From: Pedobacter sp. KBW06
Lineage (GTDB): Bacteria; Bacteroidota; Bacteroidia; Sphingobacteriales; Sphingobacteriaceae
NCBI RefSeq assembly: GCF_003852525.1
Contig: NZ_QAJL01000003.1
Coordinates: 427,343 to 491,342, forward strand
DNA: 64,000 nucleotides
Direction: 5' to 3'
The first letter of the stretch is position 1, and the number at the start of each line of letters is the position of its first letter. Positions 9,804-17,929 of this stretch are shown one piece after another. The notes beneath the pieces were generated by a model. It was not told where the DNA came from. It made no database searches and saw nothing but the letters and a program-made list of their open reading frames with translations. A program made the translations under genes and the position numbers.

Positions 9804-10541
9804 TTAATGCCCCCAAAGTTCCTTCATCAGGTAATCAATCCGTTCCTGTGGTTCATACATTAATATCTGTTCCTTCATCAGTTCGATAAACGCTGTTTCC
9901 GCTTTCAGGTCAACGAGTTGGATAAACATAGGAATGGTATTTTCATCAAGGGTGCGGCTCAATGCCCTAAGAATTGTTTTCCTTGTTATGGTATCTATTT
10001 TACGGTGGTAGCAGTCCATCAGCAAAGACTGCGCCTTGATCTTGATTGCTGTTGCGTCTGTCTTTCCAAATTGATCAGACAACACCATCAGCATTTTTTT
10101 TGGCTGCTTCTTTTCCAACAGGGAGAAAATGTATTTAAACTTCTCTTCGTTTTCGAAAAACCGGGTCCAGATCAACGTGGCATACAAAATATCTTTATCA
10201 GCATGTTCAAATAATTCATACATAGCCTTCTGCACTCCGGAATCTTCGTGATAGCGATTGTAGGCACAGCCCAAAGTCTGAATCATAGAAATCACTACTT
10301 TAGGGTTTGGATCTTTTAATGCAGGAATCAAGATCTCAAAGGTTTTTGGATAGGAAAAGAAAAATCCACGAAATATATTGCCTGAGTTACGGGCAAATTT
10401 ACTAAAGTAAGCAGCCGTCTTCTGCCTGAGTTCCAGATCGGGACTAAACAGATTTTCCAGGTGTTCTTTTTCCTTTTCAAAAGCCTGAAGCTCCTGCTCC
10501 ATTATATGATCCGTTTTATTGATGCGCTGATCTTCTTCCAT
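9804..10541 (-). CDS. HEAT-repeat-like cytoplasmic protein, function unknown
   Basis: About 245 residues starting at the ATG at 10541 (MEEDQRINK). A longer frame from a GTG at 10568 is unlikely because it would run through the terminator hairpin of the upstream gene. The protein is all helical with repeating two-helix units (for example residues near PKTFEILIPALKDPNPKVVISMIQTLGCAY and DTITRKTILRALSRTLDENTIPMFIQLV), which resembles HEAT/ARM-like repeats used for protein binding. There is no signal peptide or catalytic motif. I do not recognise a specific family. Confidence 0.7.
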   Translation of the reverse strand: MEEDQRINKTDHIMEQELQAFEKEKEHLENLFSPDLELRQKTAAYFSKFARNSGNIFRGFFFSYPKTFEILIPALKDPNPKVVISMIQTLGCAYNRYHEDSGVQKAMYELFEHADKDILYATLIWTRFFENEEKFKYIFSLLEKKQPKKMLMVLSDQFGKTDATAIKIKAQSLLMDCYHRKIDTITRKTILRALSRTLDENTIPMFIQLVDLKAETAFIELMKEQILMYEPQERIDYLMKELWGH

Positions 10542-10551
10542 ATGATGATAT

Positions 10552-10583
10552 AAAAAAAGAGGACCCACACCACTGAGTCCTCT
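10552..10583 (-). terminator. Rho-independent terminator after the lipoprotein gene
   Basis: On the minus strand a 7-bp stem (AGAGGAC with GTCCTCT) and a 12-base loop are followed directly by seven T residues. It lies 27 bp downstream of the lipoprotein stop at 10610. Confidence 0.85.
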
Positions 10584-10609
10584 CTAACCTAAACCAAATT
10601 TACTAAAAA

Positions 10610-11104
10610 CTATTTTGCTGCTGCTGTAAAGTTTAACACGATATAAGCAGTTGAATTACCATATTCTACCGGTGATTTGATCACCAATGATGTTTTTGTT
10701 GAAGAAGAAAGCACCAATCTGTAACCTTCAGTTACGTTTTTAGCTTTATCACCTTCATATAATTTCTTGAACTGGAAAGTTTGATCCGGAACGCTTGCCG
10801 ACCAGTAAATAGTCTGTGTTTTTGCTGCACATGATGCTCCGCCTGGTAAACTGTAACTTCCGTTACCACTATTTGTTAATCTCCAGGTACTTCCCACAAA
10901 GCAGCTAGGTGAAGCTTCACCAAACAATGATTTTACAGATGCCTGAGGAATGCCTTCATAAGTAATGTCGTTTAGCACCCAGTTACCTGTTACATCGCCA
11001 CGCTTAACAACAGTTTGGGCAGCGCCACCACCTTTTGGTGAACAACTTTGCAAAACCATTAATGAACTGCATAAAATGGCTGCTATCAGGAATATTCTTT
11101 TCAT
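10610..11104 (-). CDS. Lipocalin-like outer lipoprotein
   Basis: This 164-residue protein has a lipoprotein signal peptide with the lipobox LQSC, so the mature protein begins at C21 and is lipidated. The mature part starts GNWVLNDITYEG and includes GSTWRLTNSGNGSYSL, the pattern of the lipocalin-like domains common in Bacteroidota lipoproteins. Two cysteines (in PSCF and ASCA) may form a disulfide. It is probably located at the cell surface or the outer membrane. Ligand and function are unknown. Monocistronic, with a clear terminator. Confidence 0.8.
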   Translation of the reverse strand: MKRIFLIAAILCSSLMVLQSCSPKGGGAAQTVVKRGDVTGNWVLNDITYEGIPQASVKSLFGEASPSCFVGSTWRLTNSGNGSYSLPGGASCAAKTQTIYWSASVPDQTFQFKKLYEGDKAKNVTEGYRLVLSSSTKTSLVIKSPVEYGNSTAYIVLNFTAAAK

Positions 11105-11218
11105 ATCAATTTGTTTTTCTTCTCTAATACATAAATCTTGCCAAAACTTCCACAGAATAATTTTTACCTTGCGCTTTGTTGTACCACGCCAGTTAATTTA
11201 CGATTTATCCTCCTGAAA

Positions 11219-12334
11219 ATGAAACCAGAAACCTTAGCAATCCATTCCGGAAATTTGTACGAGAGCAGCACAAAAGACGTGACGCCGCCTATTAATTTGT
11301 CCACAACTTTTTTCAGAGATGAAGACGGTGGCTATTCCGGCGGACATATGTACAGCCGTGTAAGCAATCCTAACCGCTCTGCACTGGAGCAAGTGCTGAC
11401 AGATCTGGAGAAAGGCGCGGATGCCTGTGCTTTTTCTTCGGGAAATACTGCCGGAATGTCTCTTTTTCAAGCCTTAAAACCGGGAAGCCATATCATTGCT
11501 CCTGACGACATGTACTGGGGCTTTAAAAAACAACTGCAATCTATTTTCGCGGATACCCTAACCATAGACTTTATTGACCTGACCGATATTGCAAACATCT
11601 CCGCTTATATCAGGGAAAACACGGTGATGATCTGGGTAGAGACCCCATCCAACCCTTTACTGAAAATCACAGACCTCCCCGCCATTGCTGCCATTACTAA
11701 AAAACACAACCTGATCCTGGCCTGCGACAGCACCTTTGCTTCACCTTGCCTGCAAAATCCGATTGCATTGGGTGCAGACATTGTAATGCACTCTTCTACC
11801 AAATACATTGGTGGCCATAGTGACGTACTGGGTGGCGCACTGATCACCGCAGAGAAAACACCTTTTTGGGAAAAGATCAGAAATATCCAGCAGATCGGCG
11901 GAGCAGTACCTTCTCCATTCGATTGCTTTTTACTCCTGAGGAGCATCAAAACCCTTCCCTACCGGATGCGTGGGCATTGCGAAAACGGAATGGCCCTGGC
12001 TTTGTATTTAGAACAGCACCCAAAAATTGAAGGGGTATTTTATCCCGGACTGCCAGGCCATCCTCAATATGAAATTGCCAGACAGCAAATGAGCGGTTTC
12101 GGCGGCATGTTGTCTATCCTGGTACGTGGTGGTGCCGATGAAGCCAGAAAGGTAGTCAACAAAGTAAAGCTCTTTGCACAGGCAACGAGCCTGGGCGGCG
12201 TAGAGAGTCTGATTGAACACCGTGCATCGGTGGAAGGTCCGGATACGAAAACGCCACAGAATTTAATTCGGGTCTCTGTCGGACTGGAACACATCGATGA
12301 TCTTATTGCAGATTTCGATCAGGCTTTGGCTTAA
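11219..12334 (+). CDS. PLP-dependent trans-sulfuration enzyme (cystathionine synthase/lyase family)
   Basis: A 371-residue cytoplasmic enzyme of the Cys/Met metabolism family. I chose the ATG at 11219 (MKPETLAIHSG), since the longer frame from 11138 adds a non-homologous leader. Family marks are the phosphate-binding YSRVSNPNRSALE, the CDSTFASP segment with the PLP-contacting Asp, and the Schiff-base lysine K195 in SSTKYIGGHSD. The C-terminal SLGGVESLIEHRAS is typical of cystathionine gamma-synthase, cystathionine beta-lyase and cystathionine gamma-lyase, which sequence alone does not separate. The neighbouring metY-metX-hom operon suggests a role in methionine or cysteine interconversion. 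Confidence 0.88.
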   Translation: MKPETLAIHSGNLYESSTKDVTPPINLSTTFFRDEDGGYSGGHMYSRVSNPNRSALEQVLTDLEKGADACAFSSGNTAGMSLFQALKPGSHIIAPDDMYWGFKKQLQSIFADTLTIDFIDLTDIANISAYIRENTVMIWVETPSNPLLKITDLPAIAAITKKHNLILACDSTFASPCLQNPIALGADIVMHSSTKYIGGHSDVLGGALITAEKTPFWEKIRNIQQIGGAVPSPFDCFLLLRSIKTLPYRMRGHCENGMALALYLEQHPKIEGVFYPGLPGHPQYEIARQQMSGFGGMLSILVRGGADEARKVVNKVKLFAQATSLGGVESLIEHRASVEGPDTKTPQNLIRVSVGLEHIDDLIADFDQALA

Positions 12335-12401
12335 AAAGCCAGGATATCAACAAAAATTAAATCTTAAAACAAGAATTTATATCACTTATTATCAGTTAAT
12401 T

Positions 12402-12436
12402 ACAAAATAACCAGAATATAATTTTGGTTATTTTGT
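12402..12436. repeat. Perfect 12-bp inverted repeat overlapping the metY promoter
   Basis: ACAAAATAACCA at 12402-12413 is exactly matched by its reverse complement at 12425-12436 across an 11-bp AT-rich spacer. It follows the trans-sulfuration gene by 67 bp and lacks a T tract, so it is a weak terminator at best. The right arm contains the TTTG of the downstream promoter, so an operator is an alternative. Confidence 0.6.
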
Positions 12437-12454
12437 CACTTAGCTTTACATTTG
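12423..12454 (+). promoter_or_regulatory. Promoter for the riboswitch-metYX-hom operon
   Basis: TTTG at 12423-12426, a 20-base spacer and TACATTTG at 12447-12454 closely match the Bacteroidota TTTG-N19-TAnnTTTG consensus. The predicted transcript starts near 12460, which places the SAM-I aptamer about 45 bases into the leader. Confidence 0.7.
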
Positions 12455-12503
12455 AATTATTCTTAGCGAAAGCTATTCAAGTCATTACCTCTTAAACTAG
12501 GTT

Positions 12504-12621
12504 TTGATTTATAAAGAAGTGGCGAGAGACAGGCTCTTTGACCCACTGGCAACCCTCCCAAAATGGAGAAGGTGCCAATTCCTGACCGGCTGGCATGGTG
12601 CCATCTGGAGAGATAAATTAA
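12504..12621 (+). ncRNA. SAM-I riboswitch (S-box leader)
   Basis: The core signatures of the S-box aptamer are present in order: GACAGGCTCTTTGACCCAC, then GGCAACC, then AAGGTGCCAATTCC. The closing helix P1 is formed by TTGATTTAT at 12504-12512 with ATAAATTAA at 12613-12621, one G-U pair. S-adenosylmethionine binding should lower expression of the downstream methionine genes. No classical terminator follows immediately, so the expression platform is not obvious and may act on translation of the leader ORF that begins five bases after P1. Confidence 0.9.
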
Positions 12622-12625
12622 GACA

Positions 12626-12709
12626 ATGAGAACAGTTAAAATTACATCAGATTCTTTTAATTATTGTTGCCCGCAGCATACCATTTGTATGTGCTGTTGC
12701 ATACGATAA
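12626..12709 (+). CDS. Cys-rich 27-residue leader ORF between riboswitch and metY
   Basis: An ATG five bases after the riboswitch opens a 27-codon frame whose product begins MRTVKITSDSF and continues with two, one and three cysteines (NYCC, TIC, MCCC) before a TAA at 12707. Six of 27 residues are Cys and one internal codon between them is Met. It precedes metY by 144 bp. This arrangement resembles amino-acid-sensing leader peptides, in which slow decoding of a starved codon changes downstream RNA folding. Alternatively it encodes a small metal-binding peptide. No homologue search was possible; the coding claim rests on position and composition. Confidence 0.55.
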   Translation: MRTVKITSDSFNYCCPQHTICMCCCIR

Positions 12710-12853
12710 TCAATAAAATCTTCCTTTTGTATTCTTGATCCATCCGGAAGGCCTCCATTGAGGTACGCTAAACAGCTATATCCCCTTATGCAGTAATACC
12801 GCATAGGCAGACACCCTAAATCCTTATTTACCAAACGCTTAAAAGAACAATAT

Positions 12854-14161
12854 ATGTCAGCCAATCATAAATTCGAAACCCTTCAAATCCACGCAGGTCA
12901 GGAAATTGACCCAACAACAGGTTCAAGAGCCGTTCCACTTTACCAGACCACTTCTTACGGATTCAAGAACTCAGAACATGGGGCCAACCTTTTTGCCTTA
13001 AAAGAATTCGGAAATATCTATACCAGGATCATGAATCCTACAACAGATGTTTTTGAGAAACGTGTAGCCGCTTTGGAAGGCGGTGTTGCTGCCCTGGCAG
13101 TGAGCTCCGGACAAGCAGCACAATTCATTGCATTAAATAACATTCTGGAAGCCGGAGATAATTTCGTGTCTTCTTCCCATTTATATGGTGGTTCTTACAA
13201 CCAGTTCAAAGTAGCCTTCAAACGCTTAGGCATTGAAGTTAAATTTGCCAATGGCGATGATGCTTCAGATTTTGAGGCTAAGATCGATGCCAACACCAAA
13301 GCACTTTATTTAGAAAGCATAGGAAATCCTTCGTTCAGCATTGCTGATTTTGAAAAGATCTCTTCCATTGCAGGTAAACACAACCTTCCGCTTATCGTAG
13401 ACAATACTTTCGGCGCTGCCGGATACCTGTTCCGTCCATTGGAACATGGTGCACATGTGGTGGTTCAATCGGCCACCAAGTGGATCGGCGGACATGGAAC
13501 GAGCATCGGCGGGGTCATCGTTGATGGCGGAAATTACAACTGGGGCAATGGTAAGTTCAAACAATTTACCGAGCCTTCCGAAGGATACAACGGATTGGTA
13601 TTTAATGATGTCTTTGGCATCGGCGGCCCGTTCGGAAACATCCAGTTCATCATCCGTGCCCGTGTGGAAGGCCTCAGGGATTTCGGCCCTGCCATCTCTC
13701 CTTTCAACTCCTTCCTGTTGATCCAGGGACTGGAAACCCTCTCCCTTCGTGTGCAACGCCATGTTGACAATGCACTTGCTTTAGCCAAATGGCTGGAAAA
13801 CCATGAAGCGGTGAAGAGTGTAAACTACCCTGGCCTGGAAAGCAGTCCATACCATGCAAATGCGAAGAAATACCTGCAGAACGGATTTGGTGCAGTCCTT
13901 TCCTTTGAACTTCATGGGGAGAAAAGCCAGGCCACGGCATTGGTAGACAACCTAAAACTGGTGAGCCACCTGGCGAATGTTGGAGATGCAAAAACGCTGA
14001 TCATTCAGCCGGCAGCTACCACACATCAGCAACTGAGCGAAAGCGAGCAGGCTGCTGCAGGAGTTACACCAAACCTGTTGCGTGTTTCCGTAGGAATCGA
14101 ACATATTGACGACATCAAAGCTGATTTTGAACAGGCATTTGCTGCAATCAACCTAAACTAA
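12854..14161 (+). CDS. metY: O-acetylhomoserine sulfhydrylase
   Basis: A 435-residue PLP enzyme that makes homocysteine directly from O-acetylhomoserine and sulfide. It starts FETLQIHAGQEIDPTTGSRAVPLYQTTSY, carries YTRIMNPTTDVFEKR and VDNTFG, and has the PLP lysine K209 in SATKWIGGHGTSIGG. The length of about 430 residues and the insertion after the lysine (GNYNWGNGKFKQFTEPS) separate it from the shorter cystathionine enzymes. Next downstream, three bases after the stop, is metX, which makes its substrate, and then hom. The operon is headed by the SAM-I riboswitch, so it should be repressed when SAM is plentiful. Confidence 0.95.
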   Translation: MSANHKFETLQIHAGQEIDPTTGSRAVPLYQTTSYGFKNSEHGANLFALKEFGNIYTRIMNPTTDVFEKRVAALEGGVAALAVSSGQAAQFIALNNILEAGDNFVSSSHLYGGSYNQFKVAFKRLGIEVKFANGDDASDFEAKIDANTKALYLESIGNPSFSIADFEKISSIAGKHNLPLIVDNTFGAAGYLFRPLEHGAHVVVQSATKWIGGHGTSIGGVIVDGGNYNWGNGKFKQFTEPSEGYNGLVFNDVFGIGGPFGNIQFIIRARVEGLRDFGPAISPFNSFLLIQGLETLSLRVQRHVDNALALAKWLENHEAVKSVNYPGLESSPYHANAKKYLQNGFGAVLSFELHGEKSQATALVDNLKLVSHLANVGDAKTLIIQPAATTHQQLSESEQAAAGVTPNLLRVSVGIEHIDDIKADFEQAFAAINLN

Positions 14162-14164
14162 ACA

Positions 14165-15223
14165 ATGAGTACAATATCCACATATACCCATAACAAGACT
14201 TTCAAGCTGGAAAATGGCAAGAAATTGCGCAAAATAGAGCTTGCTTATCAGACCTATGGAAAACTGAATGCAAAAAAAGACAATGTAATCTGGGCCTGTC
14301 ATGCTTTGACAGCAAACTCAGATGTGCTGGACTGGTGGAAAGGCCTTTTCGGCAATAACGACCTGTTTAATCCGGAAGAGCATTTTATCATTTGCGCCAA
14401 TGTATTGGGCTCCCATTATGGCAGTACCAATCCATTAAGCGAGAATCCGGTAACGGGATTACCTTATTACCTGTCTTTCCCGGAATTTACCATCCGTGAC
14501 CTCGTTTCTGCACACCGTTTACTGGCAGAACACCTGGGCATTAAAGACATCAAAGTCTTAATCGGTGGTTCACTCGGCGGACAGCAGGCACTGGAATGGG
14601 CCATTACCGATGGTTCAGCCATAGAAAACCTGATCCTGGTGGCTACCAATGCCGTTCATTCCCCATGGGGAATTGCTTTCAATGAAAGTCAGCGTCTGGC
14701 CATCAGTACCGACAGAAGTTTCTATGCACAGAAGCCCGATGGCGGCCTGAAAGGCCTGAAAACAGCCAGAAGCATCGCTTTATTGTCTTATCGCAGCTAC
14801 GATGCTTATACCGATACCCAGCTGGAAAGCGTAAACGACAAGACAGGTGCTTTCCGCGCTTCTTCTTACCAGAACTACCAGGGAGAAAAACTATGTAAGC
14901 GTTTCAATGCTTACAGTTATTGGTACCTGAGCAAAGCGATGGACAGCCATAATGTTGGAAGAGGCAGAAAAAGTGTAGCAGAAGCCTTGTCTGCGGTAAA
15001 ACCAAATACTTTGGTGATTGGGGTGGAGAACGATGTATTGTTCCCGATCACGGAACAGGAATTCCTGGCCAAACACATTCCGGATGCCGTCTTTCATTCC
15101 ATCAAATCGGCTTATGGCCATGATGGTTTCCTGATCGAGACAGATATCCTGACGAATGTCATCGGCAACTTCCTGAAAGAAAGTGTCAACAAGAAAATAA
15201 TTAAATTACATAAAACAGCATAG
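14165..15223 (+). CDS. metX: Homoserine O-acetyltransferase
   Basis: A 352-residue alpha/beta hydrolase-fold enzyme that acetylates homoserine with acetyl-CoA, feeding MetY. The nucleophile elbow is GGSLGGQQ with S136, and the other triad members are likely D290 (GVENDVLFPI) and H319 (YGHDGFLIETD). The N-terminal motifs AYQTYGKLN, CHALTANSD and ICANVLGSHYGSTNP are characteristic of MetX. It is three bases downstream of metY and seven bases upstream of hom, so all three are cotranscribed. MetX enzymes of this family can be succinyl-specific in some lineages, but pairing with MetY favours acetyl. Confidence 0.95.
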   Translation: MSTISTYTHNKTFKLENGKKLRKIELAYQTYGKLNAKKDNVIWACHALTANSDVLDWWKGLFGNNDLFNPEEHFIICANVLGSHYGSTNPLSENPVTGLPYYLSFPEFTIRDLVSAHRLLAEHLGIKDIKVLIGGSLGGQQALEWAITDGSAIENLILVATNAVHSPWGIAFNESQRLAISTDRSFYAQKPDGGLKGLKTARSIALLSYRSYDAYTDTQLESVNDKTGAFRASSYQNYQGEKLCKRFNAYSYWYLSKAMDSHNVGRGRKSVAEALSAVKPNTLVIGVENDVLFPITEQEFLAKHIPDAVFHSIKSAYGHDGFLIETDILTNVIGNFLKESVNKKIIKLHKTA

Positions 15224-15230
15224 TACTTAG

Positions 15231-16472
15231 ATGAGCAAGAAACTTAAAATTGGTTTATTTGGATTTGGAGTTGTAGGTCAGGGATTACACGACATCATTC
15301 GTGGTCAGGACCTCAACCTGGAGATCATTAAAATCGCCATCAAAAACCCGGATAAGAAACGCAGCTTAGATGCCCACCTTTTCACCACCAATCACGACGA
15401 GATTTTAAATAACGAAGAGATCAATACGATTGTCGAGCTGATCGATGATGCAGATGCGGCCTTCAACATCACCAAACGTGCCCTGATCAGTGGCAAGAAC
15501 GTGGTTTCAGCGAATAAAAAAATGATCGCCAACCACCTGGCAGAACTGGTAGAATTACAGGAAAAACATGGCGCTTCCTTATTGTATGAAGGTGCAGTAT
15601 GCGGAAGTATTCCCATCATCAGAAACCTGGAAGAATATTACGACAATGAATTGCTGCATGGCATCAGTGGAATCTTTAACGGTTCCTCCAACTATATCCT
15701 TTCGAAAATCTTCAATGAAAACCTGGAATATGGTGTTGCTTTAAAGCAGGCACAGGACCTTGGTTTTGCAGAGACTGATCCGATCCTGGACGTGGGTGGT
15801 TATGACCCTAAATTCAAACTGGCGATTGCTACAGCACATGCTTATGGTTTGTTCATTAATCCGGATAAAATCCTGAATGTAGGCATTCAGAACCTGAGCG
15901 AAAACGACATCAGGTATGCGAGAGAGAAAAACTTCAAAATCAAACTTGTTCCTACAGCGCGTAAAATCAGTACGAAACAAGTGGTTACGTATGTATTGCC
16001 GAAATTTGTTAAATCAGACGATTTCCTTTACAACGTAGAGAATGAATACAATGGGGTAACTGTTCAGGCTGCCTTTGCCGATAAGCAATTCTTTTTTGGA
16101 AAAGGTGCAGGTGGTCACCCTACAGGTGCCGCAGTGCTTTCAGACATCGCAGCATTGAGATACGATTACCGTTATGAGTATAAAAAATACCACCAGCAGA
16201 ATGGATTGATCCACACAGATAATGTAAATATCGAAGTTTACCTGCGTTATGTACATGAATATACCGTAGAAAAACTCCAGGTAGAAAATATTGTAGAGCG
16301 CTTTAGCCGTCAGGATTACAAATATGTAATCGGAAGTGTAAGCTTAAAAACTTTATTGGCCAACCGTAATTTACTGGAGCAAAAAGATGTGTTTATCGCC
16401 CATACCGGAAGATATACCTACACGGAACAACAGATCCAGACGGTGACAGAAGAAGAAGTACTTTTTAATTAA
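15231..16472 (+). CDS. hom: Homoserine dehydrogenase
   Basis: A 413-residue enzyme that reduces aspartate semialdehyde to homoserine, the precursor used by MetX. The Rossmann motif GLFGFGVVGQGLHDII is at residues 8-23. The catalytic region includes SANKKMIANHL, EGAVCGSIPIIRNLEEYY and GIFNGSSNYILSKI, and the family motif GFAETDPILDVGGYD follows. The final 80 residues may form an ACT-like regulatory domain but are too diverged to be sure. It is the last gene of the riboswitch-controlled operon and is followed by a strong terminator. Confidence 0.94.
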   Translation: MSKKLKIGLFGFGVVGQGLHDIIRGQDLNLEIIKIAIKNPDKKRSLDAHLFTTNHDEILNNEEINTIVELIDDADAAFNITKRALISGKNVVSANKKMIANHLAELVELQEKHGASLLYEGAVCGSIPIIRNLEEYYDNELLHGISGIFNGSSNYILSKIFNENLEYGVALKQAQDLGFAETDPILDVGGYDPKFKLAIATAHAYGLFINPDKILNVGIQNLSENDIRYAREKNFKIKLVPTARKISTKQVVTYVLPKFVKSDDFLYNVENEYNGVTVQAAFADKQFFFGKGAGGHPTGAAVLSDIAALRYDYRYEYKKYHQQNGLIHTDNVNIEVYLRYVHEYTVEKLQVENIVERFSRQDYKYVIGSVSLKTLLANRNLLEQKDVFIAHTGRYTYTEQQIQTVTEEEVLFN

Positions 16473-16492
16473 TAATAATTCGTTTTGATCGT

Positions 16493-16520
16493 AAAAAGGC
16501 CCCGGATTCCGGGGCCTTTT
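16493..16520. terminator. Rho-independent terminator between hom and the E2 gene
   Basis: A 12-bp stem (AAAAGGCCCCGG with its complement) and a short loop with A and T tracts on both sides lies 20 bp after hom and 27 bp after the convergent E2 gene. It should work in both directions. Confidence 0.9.
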
Positions 16521-16547
16521 GCGTATGCTGTATTTTCTTTTAAAAGA

Positions 16548-17879
16548 TTAAATCTCTCTGTTGATGTCCCAGCTTTCCAGATAATCTGCCACCCTGCGGA
16601 CAAATGATCCACCTAAGGCACCATCTACCACCCTGTGGTCATAAGAAAGGGAAAGGAACATCATGTGACGGATGGCAATGACATCCCCATATTCAGTCTC
16701 CAGTACTGCAGGTTTTTTCTTAATCGCACCTACGGCAAGAATTGCGACCTGAGGCTGGTTAATGATCGGCGTTCCCATTACATTTCCAAAAGAACCTACA
16801 TTGGTCAGGGTAAATGTTCCGCCCTGAGTTTCGTCTGGTTTAAGCTTTGAATTACGGGCGCGGATGGCCAGGTCGTTCACCGATTTCGTTAAACCTACCA
16901 GGTTCAGCTGATCTGCATTTTTGATCACCGGAACAATCAGGTTTCCGCTTGGTAAAGCTGCTGCCATACCGATATTGATATCTCTTTTCTTGATGATCTG
17001 CGTTCCGTTCACAGAAACATTGATCATTGGGAAATCTTTAATTGCTTTAGTTACCGCTTCGATAAAGATCGGTGTGAAGGTGATCTTTTCATTTTCACGT
17101 TTCTCAAAGTTGCGTTTCACTTTTTCGCGCCACATCACCATATTGGTTACATCGGCTTCCACGAAAGAAGTTACGTGCGGAGAATTGTGCTTGCTCATCA
17201 CCATATGATCGGCAATCAGCTTGCGCATCCTGTCCATCTCAATGATTTCATCCCCACCATTCACACTTACTACCGGTTGTACCGGTTTAGAAGGCGCGGG
17301 TTGATTGTTGACTACAGGAACGGCTGTTTGAGCTGCTACTGCTGCTTTGGGAGCAGCACCACCTGTTTTCTGTTGAATATAATTTAAGAGGTCATCTTTT
17401 GTTAAACGTCCTTCTGCTCCTGTACCTGTAATGCCATCCAATTCGCTCTGCTCAATATTTTCCTGAGCAGCGATATTTTTCACCAATGGTGAGTAAAAAC
17501 GATCTGAATTACTTTGCTTAACCGGCTGTGCGGCTGCATCGTTCGAAGGCAATTGTTCTGTACCCGGAATCTCTTCGGTTACAGTCTCCGCTTCCGGCTG
17601 AGCTGCTGCTGTTTCAGCAGGTGCTGCAGCGGCATTGGCATCGGTTTCGATAATTGCAATTACTGCACCTACCTGAACCACTTCATCTTCCTTGAATAAC
17701 TGTTTGATTAACTTACCGGCGATTGGTGATGGAACTTCAGAATCTACCTTATCAGTAGCGATTTCCAAAATTGTATCGTCCAATTCTATCATATCTCCTG
17801 GTTGTTTCGCCCATTTGATAATGGTTGCTTCCGCAACGCTCTCCCCCATTTTAGGTAACAATAATTCGTATTGAGCCAT
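16548..17879 (-). CDS. 2-oxoacid dehydrogenase complex E2 (dihydrolipoamide acyltransferase)
   Basis: A 443-residue core subunit that transfers acyl groups from lipoate to CoA. The N-terminal lipoyl domain (1-78) has the lipoylated lysine K44 in EIATDKVDSEVPSP. A flexible Ala/Pro/Glu-rich linker leads to a peripheral subunit-binding domain (about 130-170, FYSPLVKNIAAQENIEQSELDGITGTGAEGRLTKDD), a second linker, and the catalytic domain (about 215-443) with H415 in SYDHRVVDGA. Single-lipoyl E2s of this type in Bacteroidota serve branched-chain or pyruvate/2-oxoglutarate complexes; the substrate is not clear because no E1 or E3 gene is adjacent. It lies 50 bp downstream of cinA on the same strand. 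Confidence 0.93.
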   Translation of the reverse strand: MAQYELLLPKMGESVAEATIIKWAKQPGDMIELDDTILEIATDKVDSEVPSPIAGKLIKQLFKEDEVVQVGAVIAIIETDANAAAAPAETAAAQPEAETVTEEIPGTEQLPSNDAAAQPVKQSNSDRFYSPLVKNIAAQENIEQSELDGITGTGAEGRLTKDDLLNYIQQKTGGAAPKAAVAAQTAVPVVNNQPAPSKPVQPVVSVNGGDEIIEMDRMRKLIADHMVMSKHNSPHVTSFVEADVTNMVMWREKVKRNFEKRENEKITFTPIFIEAVTKAIKDFPMINVSVNGTQIIKKRDINIGMAAALPSGNLIVPVIKNADQLNLVGLTKSVNDLAIRARNSKLKPDETQGGTFTLTNVGSFGNVMGTPIINQPQVAILAVGAIKKKPAVLETEYGDVIAIRHMMFLSLSYDHRVVDGALGGSFVRRVADYLESWDINREI

Positions 17880-17929
17880 TTTTTATTTTATGATTGGTAT
17901 CAGGTACAAAAGTAAAGTATTTCGGACAC

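Noticed and set aside
11138..11218. Longer N-terminus of the trans-sulfuration enzyme
   Set aside because: The extra residues do not match the family start; MKPETLAIHSG at 11219 does.
12661..12864. Minus-strand 67-codon frame in the metY leader
   Set aside because: It is opposite the leader ORF and gap ahead of metY, has no plausible promoter or start signal, and contains Cys/Arg from reverse reading of the leader.
16493..16520. Possible CRISPR or palindromic repeat at the GC-rich hairpin
   Set aside because: It is a single terminator between convergent genes; no arrays of spaced repeats occur anywhere in the window.
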